DNA of 64,000 bases from contig CAIUWA010000011.1 of NCBI GenBank assembly GCA_903902745.1, positions 62,001 through 126,000 of the forward strand. Direction: 5' to 3'. The notes below the pieces were generated by a model. The model did no database searches. It was not told the origin of the DNA and was given only the letters and a program-made list of their open reading frames with translations. Made by a program: the position numbers and the translations under genes. The stretch's first letter is position 1. Each line of letters opens with the position of its first letter. Below are positions 15,409-22,908 of the stretch, one piece after another. Source of the stretch: an uncultured Opitutia bacterium (lineage in GTDB: Bacteria > Verrucomicrobiota > Verrucomicrobiia > Opitutales > Opitutaceae).

Positions 15409-15591
15409 GGGGTAGAGGGGGGCCTGCAAAGCGTTCCGGCGGGAGGACAGCGGATCGGAGGGCGGGGGTTTTAGGAGGGGAGGAGCGAACCAACTGAAGC
15501 ACTGAAAATCGCGCCTAGGTGTTTCTGATTTCGACGCCCAGATCAACCAACTTGTCTGGGTGGTGGTGTATCAATTCGTTCAAGATCGGCT

Positions 15592-15660
15592 GTAGGAGCG
15601 GCTTTACGCCGCGATGGTTGGTCAGGATGACAGATGATCGCGGCATAAAGCCGCTCCTAC
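15592..15660. repeat. REP palindrome, GTAGGAGCGGC family
   Basis: GTAGGAGCGGCTTTACGCCG (from 15592) pairs with CGGCATAAAGCCGCTCCTAC (to 15660); 22 of 23 arm positions match. It lies 24 bases beyond the stop of the truncated DUF1587 gene. A diverged member is at 18304-18370. Confidence 0.85.
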
Positions 15661-15684
15661 AGTTTCGAACCGATAGACCCGGCG

Positions 15685-17574
15685 CTATCTGGAATTCGAC
15701 GCGATGACCGCGGGCGGCGCCTCGCCGCGGAAGAGGAAGTAGGGCGAGACGAGCACGGCCTGCAGCGCGAATTTCACGCTCGCGTCGAACGACGCGCCCT
15801 CGGCAGCGGCCGAGGTGTAGAGCTGCATCAGCGCGTCGACCTCGGCGGGGGCGACCGGCCGCCGCCACGCGCGGTGGGTGAATTCCGCAAGGATGGTGCG
15901 CGCTTGCTCCGCGGGGGCCGGCGGCGAGGATTTCCTTCCGCCCAGGCGGGCGAACAGCCCGGAGAGGCCGGACGGGGCCGGCGGGGTGGCGGCCTTGGTG
16001 AACAGCCGCTGGAGTGGCTCCGCCCGGGGCGGGAGTTGCGCGGGATCGGCCAGGCTCGCGATCTCGAGGTAATCAATGATCAGGTTCCGGTCGCGCAGGT
16101 TCGGGTTCTTGTTCTCGGGATCGGCGAAATCGTTGATGAACGCTGCGGCCAGGCGATGATCGCCGGCCGGAAGTTTCACGCGGTATTCGTAGACGTACGG
16201 CACGGCGTTGAGCAGCACGAGGGAGAAGATCCGCTCGCCCGGTGGCGGCTCCAGCTTGGCGGGAGCGAGCACGTCGAAGGTGTGGACCGGTTTGCCATCG
16301 ACGCGGAGTTCCATTCGCACCGGCTCGGAGCCGGCCTGCTGCGCGCTGGCCTGGACGCGCACAATGTATTCCCCCTCGGCGGGCACGTGGTGGGTGAGCG
16401 CCACTTCGCCTTCGTGCTTGAGGATCCGCTGGTCGCCGGAGACGACCACGCCGCTCCCGGTGGCCTCGAGCTTGCTTGCGGGCACGCGCCGGGTGGCGGT
16501 TGGCAAGGGGCCCTCGATATCGACCGTCTTCACATAGACCGTGCCGCCCTGCGTCGGACCGGGACGGCCGTTGCGCAGGACCAACTCGTTTTCGCCGCCG
16601 CGCAAGTGGCGGTTGGCAAAGCCGAGGCGGTGCCGGCCCGCCGGCAGGCCGATGCGCATCTCATAGAGGCGCGGCTGGTCCTTGGGCACATCGACTTTCC
16701 ACGTGCCATGAACCGTGTCGTCCAGCATGCAGGTCAGCACGATGGGGACTTCGGACAGCGGCTTCTCGGACGAGACGTGTTTGCCCTCCGGCGTGGCGTA
16801 GGCCAGCACGCGCACGATGTAATCGCCCGGCATAAAATTCGTGATGGTGGAGACCGCGTCCTCCTCCAGTCCGCCGATGGGCATCCAGCCGTCACCACTG
16901 TCAAAATTGGCGTTGAAGCCAACGAGCATGAGATTGGCGCGCAGGTGGGCGGTCTTGGTTTTGGGCAGCTCGGTGGGGAGGGCCTCGTCAAGGATGCGGC
17001 GGGCGGCCGAGAGGTATTTCTCCAGCAGCACGGGGGAGAGCGAGAGCACGTCGCTGATGTTGTCGAAGCCGTAGCCGGAATTGTCGGCGGGGAAGTCGTC
17101 GGCCGGCTTGAAGTCGACGCCGACGAGGTCGCGGATGGTGTTGTTGTACTCCGTGCGGTTCAGCCGGTGGATGGTGACACGGCCGGGATCCGGATTCGTT
17201 GGGTCGACGTGAAAGAGCTCCTGCTCGATCCAGCCGCTGATGACCTCGCGCTCGGCATTCGAGGGCAGGGCGTCGGCATCCTCCGGCGGCATCTCATGGG
17301 AGTGGACGCGCTCCATCACGGTCTCCCATTTTTTCGCGTTCACGTGGATGGCCGCGACGGACAGATCGGAATCGAGCGTGACATCGCCCTTGTGCCGGCC
17401 GTTGCCGTGGCATTCATAGCAATACTTCTCGAGCAGCGGCTTCACCGAGGACTGGAACGTGGCCGCTGAGCCCGGCAACTCGGCGCCGGTGGCGCGATCA
17501 AATCCAGCGAGACCAAGAGCGAGGGCCAGGAAAGCCAAGGGTCGGAGGGGGGCGGAAGTAGCGCAGGGGGTCAT
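15685..17574 (-). CDS. PSCyt/DUF1587 secreted protein, truncated before its C-terminal domains
   Basis: A 629-residue exported protein of the planctomycete/verrucomicrobial PSCyt-DUF1587-DUF1592 family. It has a signal peptide, a cytochrome-like motif CYECH in SSVKPLLEKYCYECHGNGRH, a DUF1587 region (RVTIHRLNRTEYNNTIRDL), carbohydrate-binding-like beta domains in the middle and the first part of DUF1592 (FALQAVLVSPYFLFRGE). Family members normally go on for another 250-400 residues through DUF1592, DUF1588 and DUF1585. Here the frame stops right after the FLFRGE segment, and a REP palindrome follows. The gene is therefore probably a 3'-truncated remnant, though the remaining protein could still be made. 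ATG 17574 is used; the longer frame would start at GTG 17580. Confidence 0.8.
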   Translation of the reverse strand: MTPCATSAPLRPLAFLALALGLAGFDRATGAELPGSAATFQSSVKPLLEKYCYECHGNGRHKGDVTLDSDLSVAAIHVNAKKWETVMERVHSHEMPPEDADALPSNAEREVISGWIEQELFHVDPTNPDPGRVTIHRLNRTEYNNTIRDLVGVDFKPADDFPADNSGYGFDNISDVLSLSPVLLEKYLSAARRILDEALPTELPKTKTAHLRANLMLVGFNANFDSGDGWMPIGGLEEDAVSTITNFMPGDYIVRVLAYATPEGKHVSSEKPLSEVPIVLTCMLDDTVHGTWKVDVPKDQPRLYEMRIGLPAGRHRLGFANRHLRGGENELVLRNGRPGPTQGGTVYVKTVDIEGPLPTATRRVPASKLEATGSGVVVSGDQRILKHEGEVALTHHVPAEGEYIVRVQASAQQAGSEPVRMELRVDGKPVHTFDVLAPAKLEPPPGERIFSLVLLNAVPYVYEYRVKLPAGDHRLAAAFINDFADPENKNPNLRDRNLIIDYLEIASLADPAQLPPRAEPLQRLFTKAATPPAPSGLSGLFARLGGRKSSPPAPAEQARTILAEFTHRAWRRPVAPAEVDALMQLYTSAAAEGASFDASVKFALQAVLVSPYFLFRGEAPPAVIASNSR

Positions 17575-17866
17575 GGCCACGTTCTTAAGGGGAAGTTGAT
17601 GCCGGCAAGGGGGAAGCCCAACGGAGCCGAGGTTGGACCCGTGAAGTCAGGGGCGACAAGCCTCGATCCAGAGATGAGTAACGCATTTCGGGATGAAAAG
17701 TTGCCCGGATAGGCCCGGATTTTTTGGCCACAAAAGACACAAACCGGGCCCGGCGGCAGCAGTGCGTGGGTATACTTACTTCAACCCATAGCGGCGGCTC
17801 ACGGTCGTCCCTATAGTCCACGGGTCTAGTTGCGTTCATCATACATCATCACAACCCACGAATAAA
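17575..17866. other. Gene-free stretch before the pseudopilin gene
   Basis: 292 bases with no gene seen. It holds a small hairpin at 17712-17750 (GGCCCGG pairs with CCGGGCC) whose loop carries the ttttttggccacaaaa word also found at 12391. The promoter of the pilin gene should lie in the last 100 bases, which are richer in A/T, but no clear -35/-10 pair was identified. Confidence 0.5.
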
Positions 17867-18220
17867 ATGAATACCCAGTCCAAATCCACCAAGGGCTTCA
17901 CCCTTGTCGAAATCATGATCGTTGTCGTCATCATCGGCCTGCTGGCCGCGATGGCGATTCCCGCCTTCCAGAAGGTTCGTTCCAGCTCCCAGGACAAGGC
18001 CGTGTTGAACAACATGCGCCAGCTGGGTGCCGCCGCCGACCAGTACTTTCTCGAGAACGGCACCTCGACGGCCGCCTTGGGGTCGCTCATCGGGTCCTCG
18101 GCCTATGTGAAGGCCCTGAACACGGTGGCGAACGAGGCGTATCCGCTGAACTTCACCCAGGGCAACCCGGTCATCGTCTCGGGCATCGCCGGGGCCCGCA
18201 CGCTCACGTACCTGCAGTAA
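17867..18220 (+). CDS. Type IV pilin / type II pseudopilin-like protein
   Basis: A 117-residue exported filament subunit. The class III signal KGFTLVEIMIVVVIIGLLAA begins near residue 10; a prepilin peptidase would cut after Gly and methylate the Phe, and Glu+5 is present. The hydrophobic helix continues to AIPAFQKVRSSSQ, then a short globular domain with a Gly/Asn-rich end. It is short for a major pilin and lacks the calcium-site motif of GspG. No assembly genes lie nearby, so it works with a machine encoded elsewhere or is one of the many orphan pseudopilins of Verrucomicrobia. It is followed by a strong terminator. Confidence 0.88.
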   Translation: MNTQSKSTKGFTLVEIMIVVVIIGLLAAMAIPAFQKVRSSSQDKAVLNNMRQLGAAADQYFLENGTSTAALGSLIGSSAYVKALNTVANEAYPLNFTQGNPVIVSGIAGARTLTYLQ

Positions 18221-18246
18221 GCGCAGGTTGCCTGTCTTTCACTCCA

Positions 18247-18274
18247 GCCGCCCCGCGAAAGGGGCGGCTTTTTT
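18247..18274 (+). terminator. Intrinsic terminator after the pseudopilin gene
   Basis: GCCGCCCC (18247-18254) pairs with GGGGCGGC (18261-18268) around a 6-base loop and runs into six T residues. Confidence 0.9.
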
Positions 18275-18303
18275 GTCGGCATATTGTCCATCGCCTCGAC
18301 TGG

Positions 18304-18370
18304 GGGATGGGCTTTTGCCGCGATGAATCGCTCTGCGGACCCAAGCAGCGCGGCATAAAGCCGCTCCTAC
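18304..18370. repeat. Diverged REP palindrome, GTAGGAGCGGC family
   Basis: The right arm CGGCATAAAGCCGCTCCTAC (ends 18370) is identical to the one at 15641-15660, but the left arm (gggatgggcttttgccgcga) is degenerate and has lost GTAG. Confidence 0.7.
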
Positions 18371-18558
18371 ATTCGGACATCAGCAACGGAACCACTACCC
18401 CAAGGCCTGACCCTGATATCCTTCGGCCGTGTCCGGACAGACGCAGGCAGTCACCAGCCCGCGTCCCGGGAAATATGGTCGGCCGGGCCGGCTCCAATTT
18501 GACGGTCGCTGCGATTTTGCGAATTGCCGGTGCGCCGGCAATGCGCTGGCATGCGGGC

Positions 18559-19290
18559 ATGAAGACGCCGAGATGGTTTTGGGTGATCGGCCTGATTGCG
18601 ACCGCGCTTTGGCTGCGGGCGGCCGACGAGGAGCCTGCCGGGCCGCCGCCGCCCGTGCCCAGCGAGGTGCAGTTGAAAAGCGGTGCCGTCCTGCACCGTG
18701 TCACCGTGGTGCGCTGGGAAAAGGACCGCGTGGTCCTCAAGCATGCGGGGGGCGCGGATCCGGTACGGTATGCGGACATCGCGCCCAGCCAGAAGGCTGC
18801 GATCATGGCCCGCGGCGAATACGAACTCTTGCATCCCGCGGCGCCGCGCAATGCGGCGGCTACCCCCCCGGCGGCGGATCCGGCCGCGGCCAATGCCATC
18901 ACTTACACGGGGAAGATTTTTGTGCAGACGGTCAGGCATGACATCAAGCCCGCGCCCGGGGCGCAGCCGGAGACCGGCATCTACAAGTTCAGCGGCGTCA
19001 CGGTGTATGCCTTCGCGCTCCCGGCGCTGAGCGCGTTCGACGGCGAGCGCGACCCGGTCGACCTGCCGAAACCGCTGGCCACCGCCACCTCGGACGCGGA
19101 AGGGGCGTTCACACTCTTGGTCCCGGCCGGCACGCCGCATTTCCTCTTTTGCCAGGCCCAGCGGGTGGTCCCGGGCGGACATGAAAGCTGCGCGTGGCGC
19201 GTGCAGGCGAAGGACATCAAGAATCCGACGGGCCTGGAGTTCAGCACCCGCTACCGTGTGACCTACCGGCAACTTCGCATCGCGGAGTAA
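18559..19290 (+). CDS. Secreted protein of unknown function with small N-terminal beta domain
   Basis: A 243-residue protein with a signal peptide (MKTPRWFWVIGLIATALWLRA). Residues about 35-85 (QLKSGAVLHRVTVVRWEKDR, DPVRYADIAPSQKAAI) resemble a small beta-barrel segment seen in many verrucomicrobial secreted proteins. After an Ala/Pro linker comes a beta-sandwich-like region (TGIYKFSGVTVYAFALP ... ATATSDAEGAFTLLVPAG) reminiscent of carboxypeptidase-regulatory or SpaA-type domains. The ATG at 18559 is chosen as the one that gives a proper signal peptide; further upstream the frame crosses the REP. Function unknown. Confidence 0.72.
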   Translation: MKTPRWFWVIGLIATALWLRAADEEPAGPPPPVPSEVQLKSGAVLHRVTVVRWEKDRVVLKHAGGADPVRYADIAPSQKAAIMARGEYELLHPAAPRNAAATPPAADPAAANAITYTGKIFVQTVRHDIKPAPGAQPETGIYKFSGVTVYAFALPALSAFDGERDPVDLPKPLATATSDAEGAFTLLVPAGTPHFLFCQAQRVVPGGHESCAWRVQAKDIKNPTGLEFSTRYRVTYRQLRIAE

Positions 19291-19320
19291 GCGGCCCTTG
19301 GGGCGAACCGGCCGATCTGG

Positions 19321-21006
19321 TCATTCCGGGTTGCCCGATGACGTCGAAGTGGGTGGGTTCATCTTCAGGCCGGTGATCTTGAGCACAACCGGGTACTTAC
19401 CCGGAGGGGTGGCGGGCATCTGCACTTTCAGTCCGTGCTCATCCCGGGTGAACGTCAGACGATCGCTGCCACCCAACAGGCTGATGGACTCGATCCGACC
19501 CTCCATGGCTTGATCGGTCCCCAATGAACGGATGAGGAATTCGGGTCCCTGGACGAGGCTCTGGGCAGGTTCTGCCACCTTGTTCAGAGCCGGCCATGAG
19601 TTGAGAATGATGGCATAAAGGCTGGCGCCTTTGACGGTGAAGCGGACGGGGGCGAACCCCTTTTCGGAGAGGTCTCCTTCGCCGAACTTGGTCCAGTTGT
19701 GCGTGCCATAAATCGCCTCACCATTCACCTCGAGCCAGCGGCCGATTTCCAGCAGGGTGTCCTGTTGCTCCTGGGGGAATGTGCCGTCGGCCTTGGGCGA
19801 GAGGTTGAGGAGGAGCGTGCCGTTCTTGCTCACGGTGTCGGCCAGTTTCACGATGATGGAGCGCGCGTCCGAAACCTTCATGTCGCTGGTGTAGCCCCAG
19901 GTGCTGCCGATCGGCTCGTCCACCTGCCACGCGCCGGGCCGGATGCCGGCCGGCGAACGGGCGCCGATTTTCTCGAAATCGATGATGGACCCAATGGTAT
20001 GGAGGTTCTCGTTGTCCGGCGCGTACGCCCCTTTCTTCGTGCTGAGCGAGACCTCCTTGCCCCAGGCCAGGGCGCGATTGTAGTAATAGGCGGCGATCCG
20101 GAGCTTGAGCGGATCGAGGTAGCGCTGGTCCACCCCGTTGTCGAACCACAGCATGTCCGGCTGGTATTTGTCGATCAGCTCCACGTTCCGTGCGAACCAG
20201 TTGACCAGGAATTTCTCGCACGCGGCGTCGCTGCGGTCGGCGACGTGGTAGAAATCCGCCCATTGGGGGTCATAGAGATCAGCCTGCTTGGCCTTGAGTT
20301 CGGCGGCGAGGTCGGCGGGCGGGTTGATGAACTGGAAGTTCTCGATGCCATGGTTGGACACGCCGAACTTCAGGCCCTGCGCCCTTACGGCCTTGGCCAG
20401 GTCGCCGATCAGGTCGCGCTTCGGCCCCATTTGCTTCGCGTTGAAGGGCGTGACGGCGCTGTCCCAGAGCGCAAAATTGTCGTGATGCTGCGCGGTCGGG
20501 ATGACAAAGCGCGCGCCCGATTTCTTGAACAGGGCCGCCCAGGCGCCGGGATCGAATTTCTCCGCCGTGAACAACGGGATGAAGTCCTTGTAGCCGAACT
20601 TGTCCTGCGGTCCGAAATGCTCGCGGTGCCACTGGATGTAGGTGCCATACATGTGCTTTTCGTACCACTCGTTGTGATATGCGGGCACTGTGTAGAGGCC
20701 CCAGTGCATGAAGAGTCCGAATTTCGCCTCCACGAACCACTGGGGGACACGGTAGTTTTGCTTGAGCGACTCCCAGGTCGGCTGGAACGGGCCCGCCGGC
20801 ATTTTTGTCGGCAGAGCGGCGACGGCGGCCTCGACGACCTCAAGGCGCGTCTCCGGCGCCATGTCATACCCGGTGGGGGCGTTGCCGCCCCCGGCCATGG
20901 TGCTGGCGGCGGTTTGGGCCCGGGCCATCGTGGGCCCGAGTGCGGCACTGGCGATGAGGACCAGGCCGAGGAGCGGGGCACAAAAAGGGGAGATGATCCG
21001 GCTCAT
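19321..21006 (-). CDS. Alpha-L-fucosidase, glycoside hydrolase family 29
   Basis: A 561-residue secreted or periplasmic retaining fucosidase that removes alpha-linked L-fucose from glycans. A signal peptide precedes the catalytic barrel, which starts near residue 70 with VPQWFVEAKFGLFMHWGLYT. Other family marks are EWYEKHMYG, FIPTAQHHDNFALWDS-like barrel strands and the nucleophile Asp in DMLWFDNG (near residue 288). LLLNLSPKADG is the usual end of the barrel, followed by a C-terminal beta domain. ATG 21006 is chosen because upstream codons are not coding-like. No sugar transporter sits next to it; the broken TonB receptor and the MFS transporter are the nearest uptake genes. Confidence 0.92.
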   Translation of the reverse strand: MSRIISPFCAPLLGLVLIASAALGPTMARAQTAASTMAGGGNAPTGYDMAPETRLEVVEAAVAALPTKMPAGPFQPTWESLKQNYRVPQWFVEAKFGLFMHWGLYTVPAYHNEWYEKHMYGTYIQWHREHFGPQDKFGYKDFIPLFTAEKFDPGAWAALFKKSGARFVIPTAQHHDNFALWDSAVTPFNAKQMGPKRDLIGDLAKAVRAQGLKFGVSNHGIENFQFINPPADLAAELKAKQADLYDPQWADFYHVADRSDAACEKFLVNWFARNVELIDKYQPDMLWFDNGVDQRYLDPLKLRIAAYYYNRALAWGKEVSLSTKKGAYAPDNENLHTIGSIIDFEKIGARSPAGIRPGAWQVDEPIGSTWGYTSDMKVSDARSIIVKLADTVSKNGTLLLNLSPKADGTFPQEQQDTLLEIGRWLEVNGEAIYGTHNWTKFGEGDLSEKGFAPVRFTVKGASLYAIILNSWPALNKVAEPAQSLVQGPEFLIRSLGTDQAMEGRIESISLLGGSDRLTFTRDEHGLKVQMPATPPGKYPVVLKITGLKMNPPTSTSSGNPE

Positions 21007-21100
21007 GGGGAAAGAGAGTGGAGGAATTTCGGTACTGAGGAAACGGACATGAGTTCCAATCCGTTCCGGCAGCATGCGCAACGAAAAGGTCCGGGCAATG

Positions 21101-21240
21101 CGGCATGCCGCTTTGTGACCCTTCTTCTGTTCGGGCTGTAGCGCGCCCGCCAGAGGCGGGCAAGCTTGCATGGGGTGCAAGAGGTCGTGAGCTTGTGCGC
21201 CCCTGGCGCATTCGAACCGCCGCAGGCGTGCAAGCTTGCC
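21101..21240 (+). pseudogene. Decayed tRNA-Pro copy broken by small palindromes
   Basis: The leader CGGCATGCCGCTTTGTGACC (21101-21120), the 5' arm CGGGCTGTAGCG (21132-21143), the whole anticodon arm CTTGCATGGGGTGCAAG (21165-21181) and the GTGAG and TTCGAA pieces are shared with the intact tRNA at 21615. In place of the D-arm is cgcccgccagaggcgggcaa, and the T-arm is split by tgcgcccctggcgca (21196-21210) and a further GC palindrome. It cannot fold as a tRNA. Confidence 0.8.
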
Positions 21241-21275
21241 TGCCTTTGGCCGGTCTCATCACCGTCCATTTTTCC

Positions 21276-21524
21276 ATGATAACAGTCTATGTGCTACGCA
21301 GCCTCGGCAACCGGAAGCGCTATGTCGGGATCACCGATAATCCTGATCGCAGGCTGCAGGAACACCGCCGGCCCAGCTCCACGGTCGGAAAATTACTGGG
21401 TGCATTTGAAGTGCTCCAGACCGAAGAATTTAAGGATTATGTTCAGGCCAGAGAGCGGGAAAAGTTCTTAAAGTCGGGACAGGGCCGCAAAGAGCTGGAT
21501 CATAAGTATCCCGGTTACGTTTGA
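21276..21524 (+). CDS. Stand-alone GIY-YIG domain protein
   Basis: An 82-residue single-domain GIY-YIG nuclease-like protein. The VYVLRS strand (residues 4-9), the RYVGIT strand and the helix with NPDRRLQEHRR give the conserved GIY/YIG Tyr, Arg and His positions, and the end KSGQGRKELDHKYPGYV is typical of the UPF0213/YhbQ-like group. Such small proteins may act on DNA, but the role of most is unknown. It lies between a decayed and an intact tRNA-Pro copy that share the same leader, so it may have arrived with, or caused, the local duplication. ATG 21276 is chosen; the frame upstream is the tRNA remnant. Confidence 0.82.
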   Translation: MITVYVLRSLGNRKRYVGITDNPDRRLQEHRRPSSTVGKLLGAFEVLQTEEFKDYVQAREREKFLKSGQGRKELDHKYPGYV

Positions 21525-21614
21525 GGCGGTGCAGGAAAGAGCAGCGGTTTCACCCGGTGACGAAAAAGCACTTGCCTCGGTCAACGGCATGCCGCTTTGT
21601 GACCCTTCCTTTTT

Positions 21615-21691
<77 letters not shown>

Positions 21692-21700
21692 TTTCCCCGG

Positions 21701-21734
21701 GACGCAGACTGGCGACGGTCTGCGTCTTTTTGTG
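21701..21734 (+). terminator. Intrinsic terminator of the tRNA-Pro transcript
   Basis: GACGCAGAC (21701-21709) pairs with GTCTGCGTC (21718-21726) and is followed by five T residues. Confidence 0.88.
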
Positions 21735-21748
21735 ACTATTTGCGAGCG

Positions 21749-21793
21749 CCGAGCCGAAAGGGTGGACCCCTTCGGCTTGGCCTTTCGGCTCGG
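21749..21793. repeat. Perfect 13-bp inverted repeat
   Basis: CCGAGCCGAAAGG (21749-21761) and CCTTTCGGCTCGG (21781-21793) are exact inverted copies around 19 bases that include ccccttcggcttgg. It lies between the intact tRNA and the third tRNA fragment. Confidence 0.8.
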
Positions 21794-21821
21794 CTTCCTT
21801 CAGCGTGGCTATCGGGAAGGC

Positions 21822-21887
21822 GTGAGCTCGTGCGCCTGTGGCGCATTCGAACCCGCCGGAGGCGGGCAAGTCTCACCAGCCCGACCA
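21822..21887 (+). pseudogene. 3' fragment of a third tRNA-Pro copy with palindromic inserts
   Basis: GTGAG (21822-21826), TTCGAA (21846-21851) and TCTCACCAGCCCGACCA (21871-21887) are the T-arm and 3' end of tRNA-Pro. They are split by the palindrome TGCGCCTGTGGCGCA and by CCCGCCGGAGGCGGGCAAG. The sequence after ACCA also matches that after the intact gene. The remaining bases to 22023 show no gene, only the promoter space of the next one. Confidence 0.78.
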
Positions 21888-22023
21888 TTTTCCCCGGAGC
21901 TTACCGCGGCGGCCTGACAGGTTGCCCGTGGCGGATTTTTTCAGGTCCGATCTAAGTAGTACTACGCAATTCGGGGCATTTGATTTGCGACCTAGGTGAT
22001 TCACCCTAGATTGGCCTTCTCAG

Positions 22024-22908
22024 ATGAAACGCCACGACTCCCTTCTCCGGACCATGATGGTCGCCGCCTTTGCCCTCGGGCTGGCGGGCGTGGCCCATGC
22101 CAGTGGTTTGGCGACGGATGTGACCGGGCTTTACTATACCGGAGTCAACAGTGGGTATGGGCTTTTGACCGGCGGGGCCACGGACACCCATTGGACCGTT
22201 ACCTATGCTTCCATCAACGGAGGCGGCTCGCAAAATTCCACCTACCAGGGCTCGGCCTACGTGGTGAACAACAGCAACGTGGTCGGCTCCGGATGGACGC
22301 AGAACAGCGCCACCTCCCAATGGATTGTCGCCCCGGGGGCCGCGGATCCGAACAACGGCAACTCGGTCAACACCGGTGGTGATTTCCTGCCCGGCAACGG
22401 CAACACGGGCACCAAGGAAGGCATCTACATTTACACGCTGGCGTTCAACATCTCCGGTACGGGCAGCGGAACGGTGACCAATGCCGTCTCGATCGGCCTG
22501 ACCATCTCGGCGGACGACCAATATTCGGTCTATGTCAATCCCACGGGGAACGGCGCCTCCGTCCCCACGGGAACGGCGGCGGCGACCGGCACCAGCGCAT
22601 GGAATAACACGTCGTCTGCGACGCTCCAAAACGGCACCAACGGCTTCAACGGCAATTCGCAGTTCAAGGTTGGCACGAACTACCTGGTGATTGTGGTGAA
22701 CAACACCAACAGCGTCGTTGGCAGCAGCACCAGCACGGCCACCAACGCGAGCGGACTGCTCGTCTACCAGGTCGGTTCGGCGATCACGATCAACGGCTCA
22801 CCCATCCCGGAGGAGGGGACTTGGCTGCCTGTGTTCGCCGCGGTGGGGCTTTGCGGCGTGTTTGCCTGGCGGCGCCGCGTTGGGCGGAACGCCGCGGCTT
22901 CAGTTTGA
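22024..22908 (+). CDS. PEP-CTERM-like surface protein
   Basis: A 294-residue exported protein. A signal peptide (residues 1-27, ending AHA) is followed by a long Asn/Thr/Gly/Ser-rich beta region with no cysteine, suited to glycosylation. At the C-terminus a sorting signal is visible: the motif PIPEEGTW, a hydrophobic helix LPVFAAVGLCGVFAW and the basic end RRRVGR. This is the layout read by exosortases, which cut and anchor such proteins. No exosortase gene lies in the window. The VanZ-family and TPR genes that follow are frequent companions of this system. The exact role on the cell surface is unknown. Confidence 0.8.
   Translation: MKRHDSLLRTMMVAAFALGLAGVAHASGLATDVTGLYYTGVNSGYGLLTGGATDTHWTVTYASINGGGSQNSTYQGSAYVVNNSNVVGSGWTQNSATSQWIVAPGAADPNNGNSVNTGGDFLPGNGNTGTKEGIYIYTLAFNISGTGSGTVTNAVSIGLTISADDQYSVYVNPTGNGASVPTGTAAATGTSAWNNTSSATLQNGTNGFNGNSQFKVGTNYLVIVVNNTNSVVGSSTSTATNASGLLVYQVGSAITINGSPIPEEGTWLPVFAAVGLCGVFAWRRRVGRNAAASV

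Noticed and set aside
15515-15868. Continuation of the truncated DUF1587 gene in another frame (frameshift)
   Set aside because: Frames downstream of 15685 show no DUF1588/DUF1585 sequence, only REP and spacer, so a frameshift does not restore the domains.
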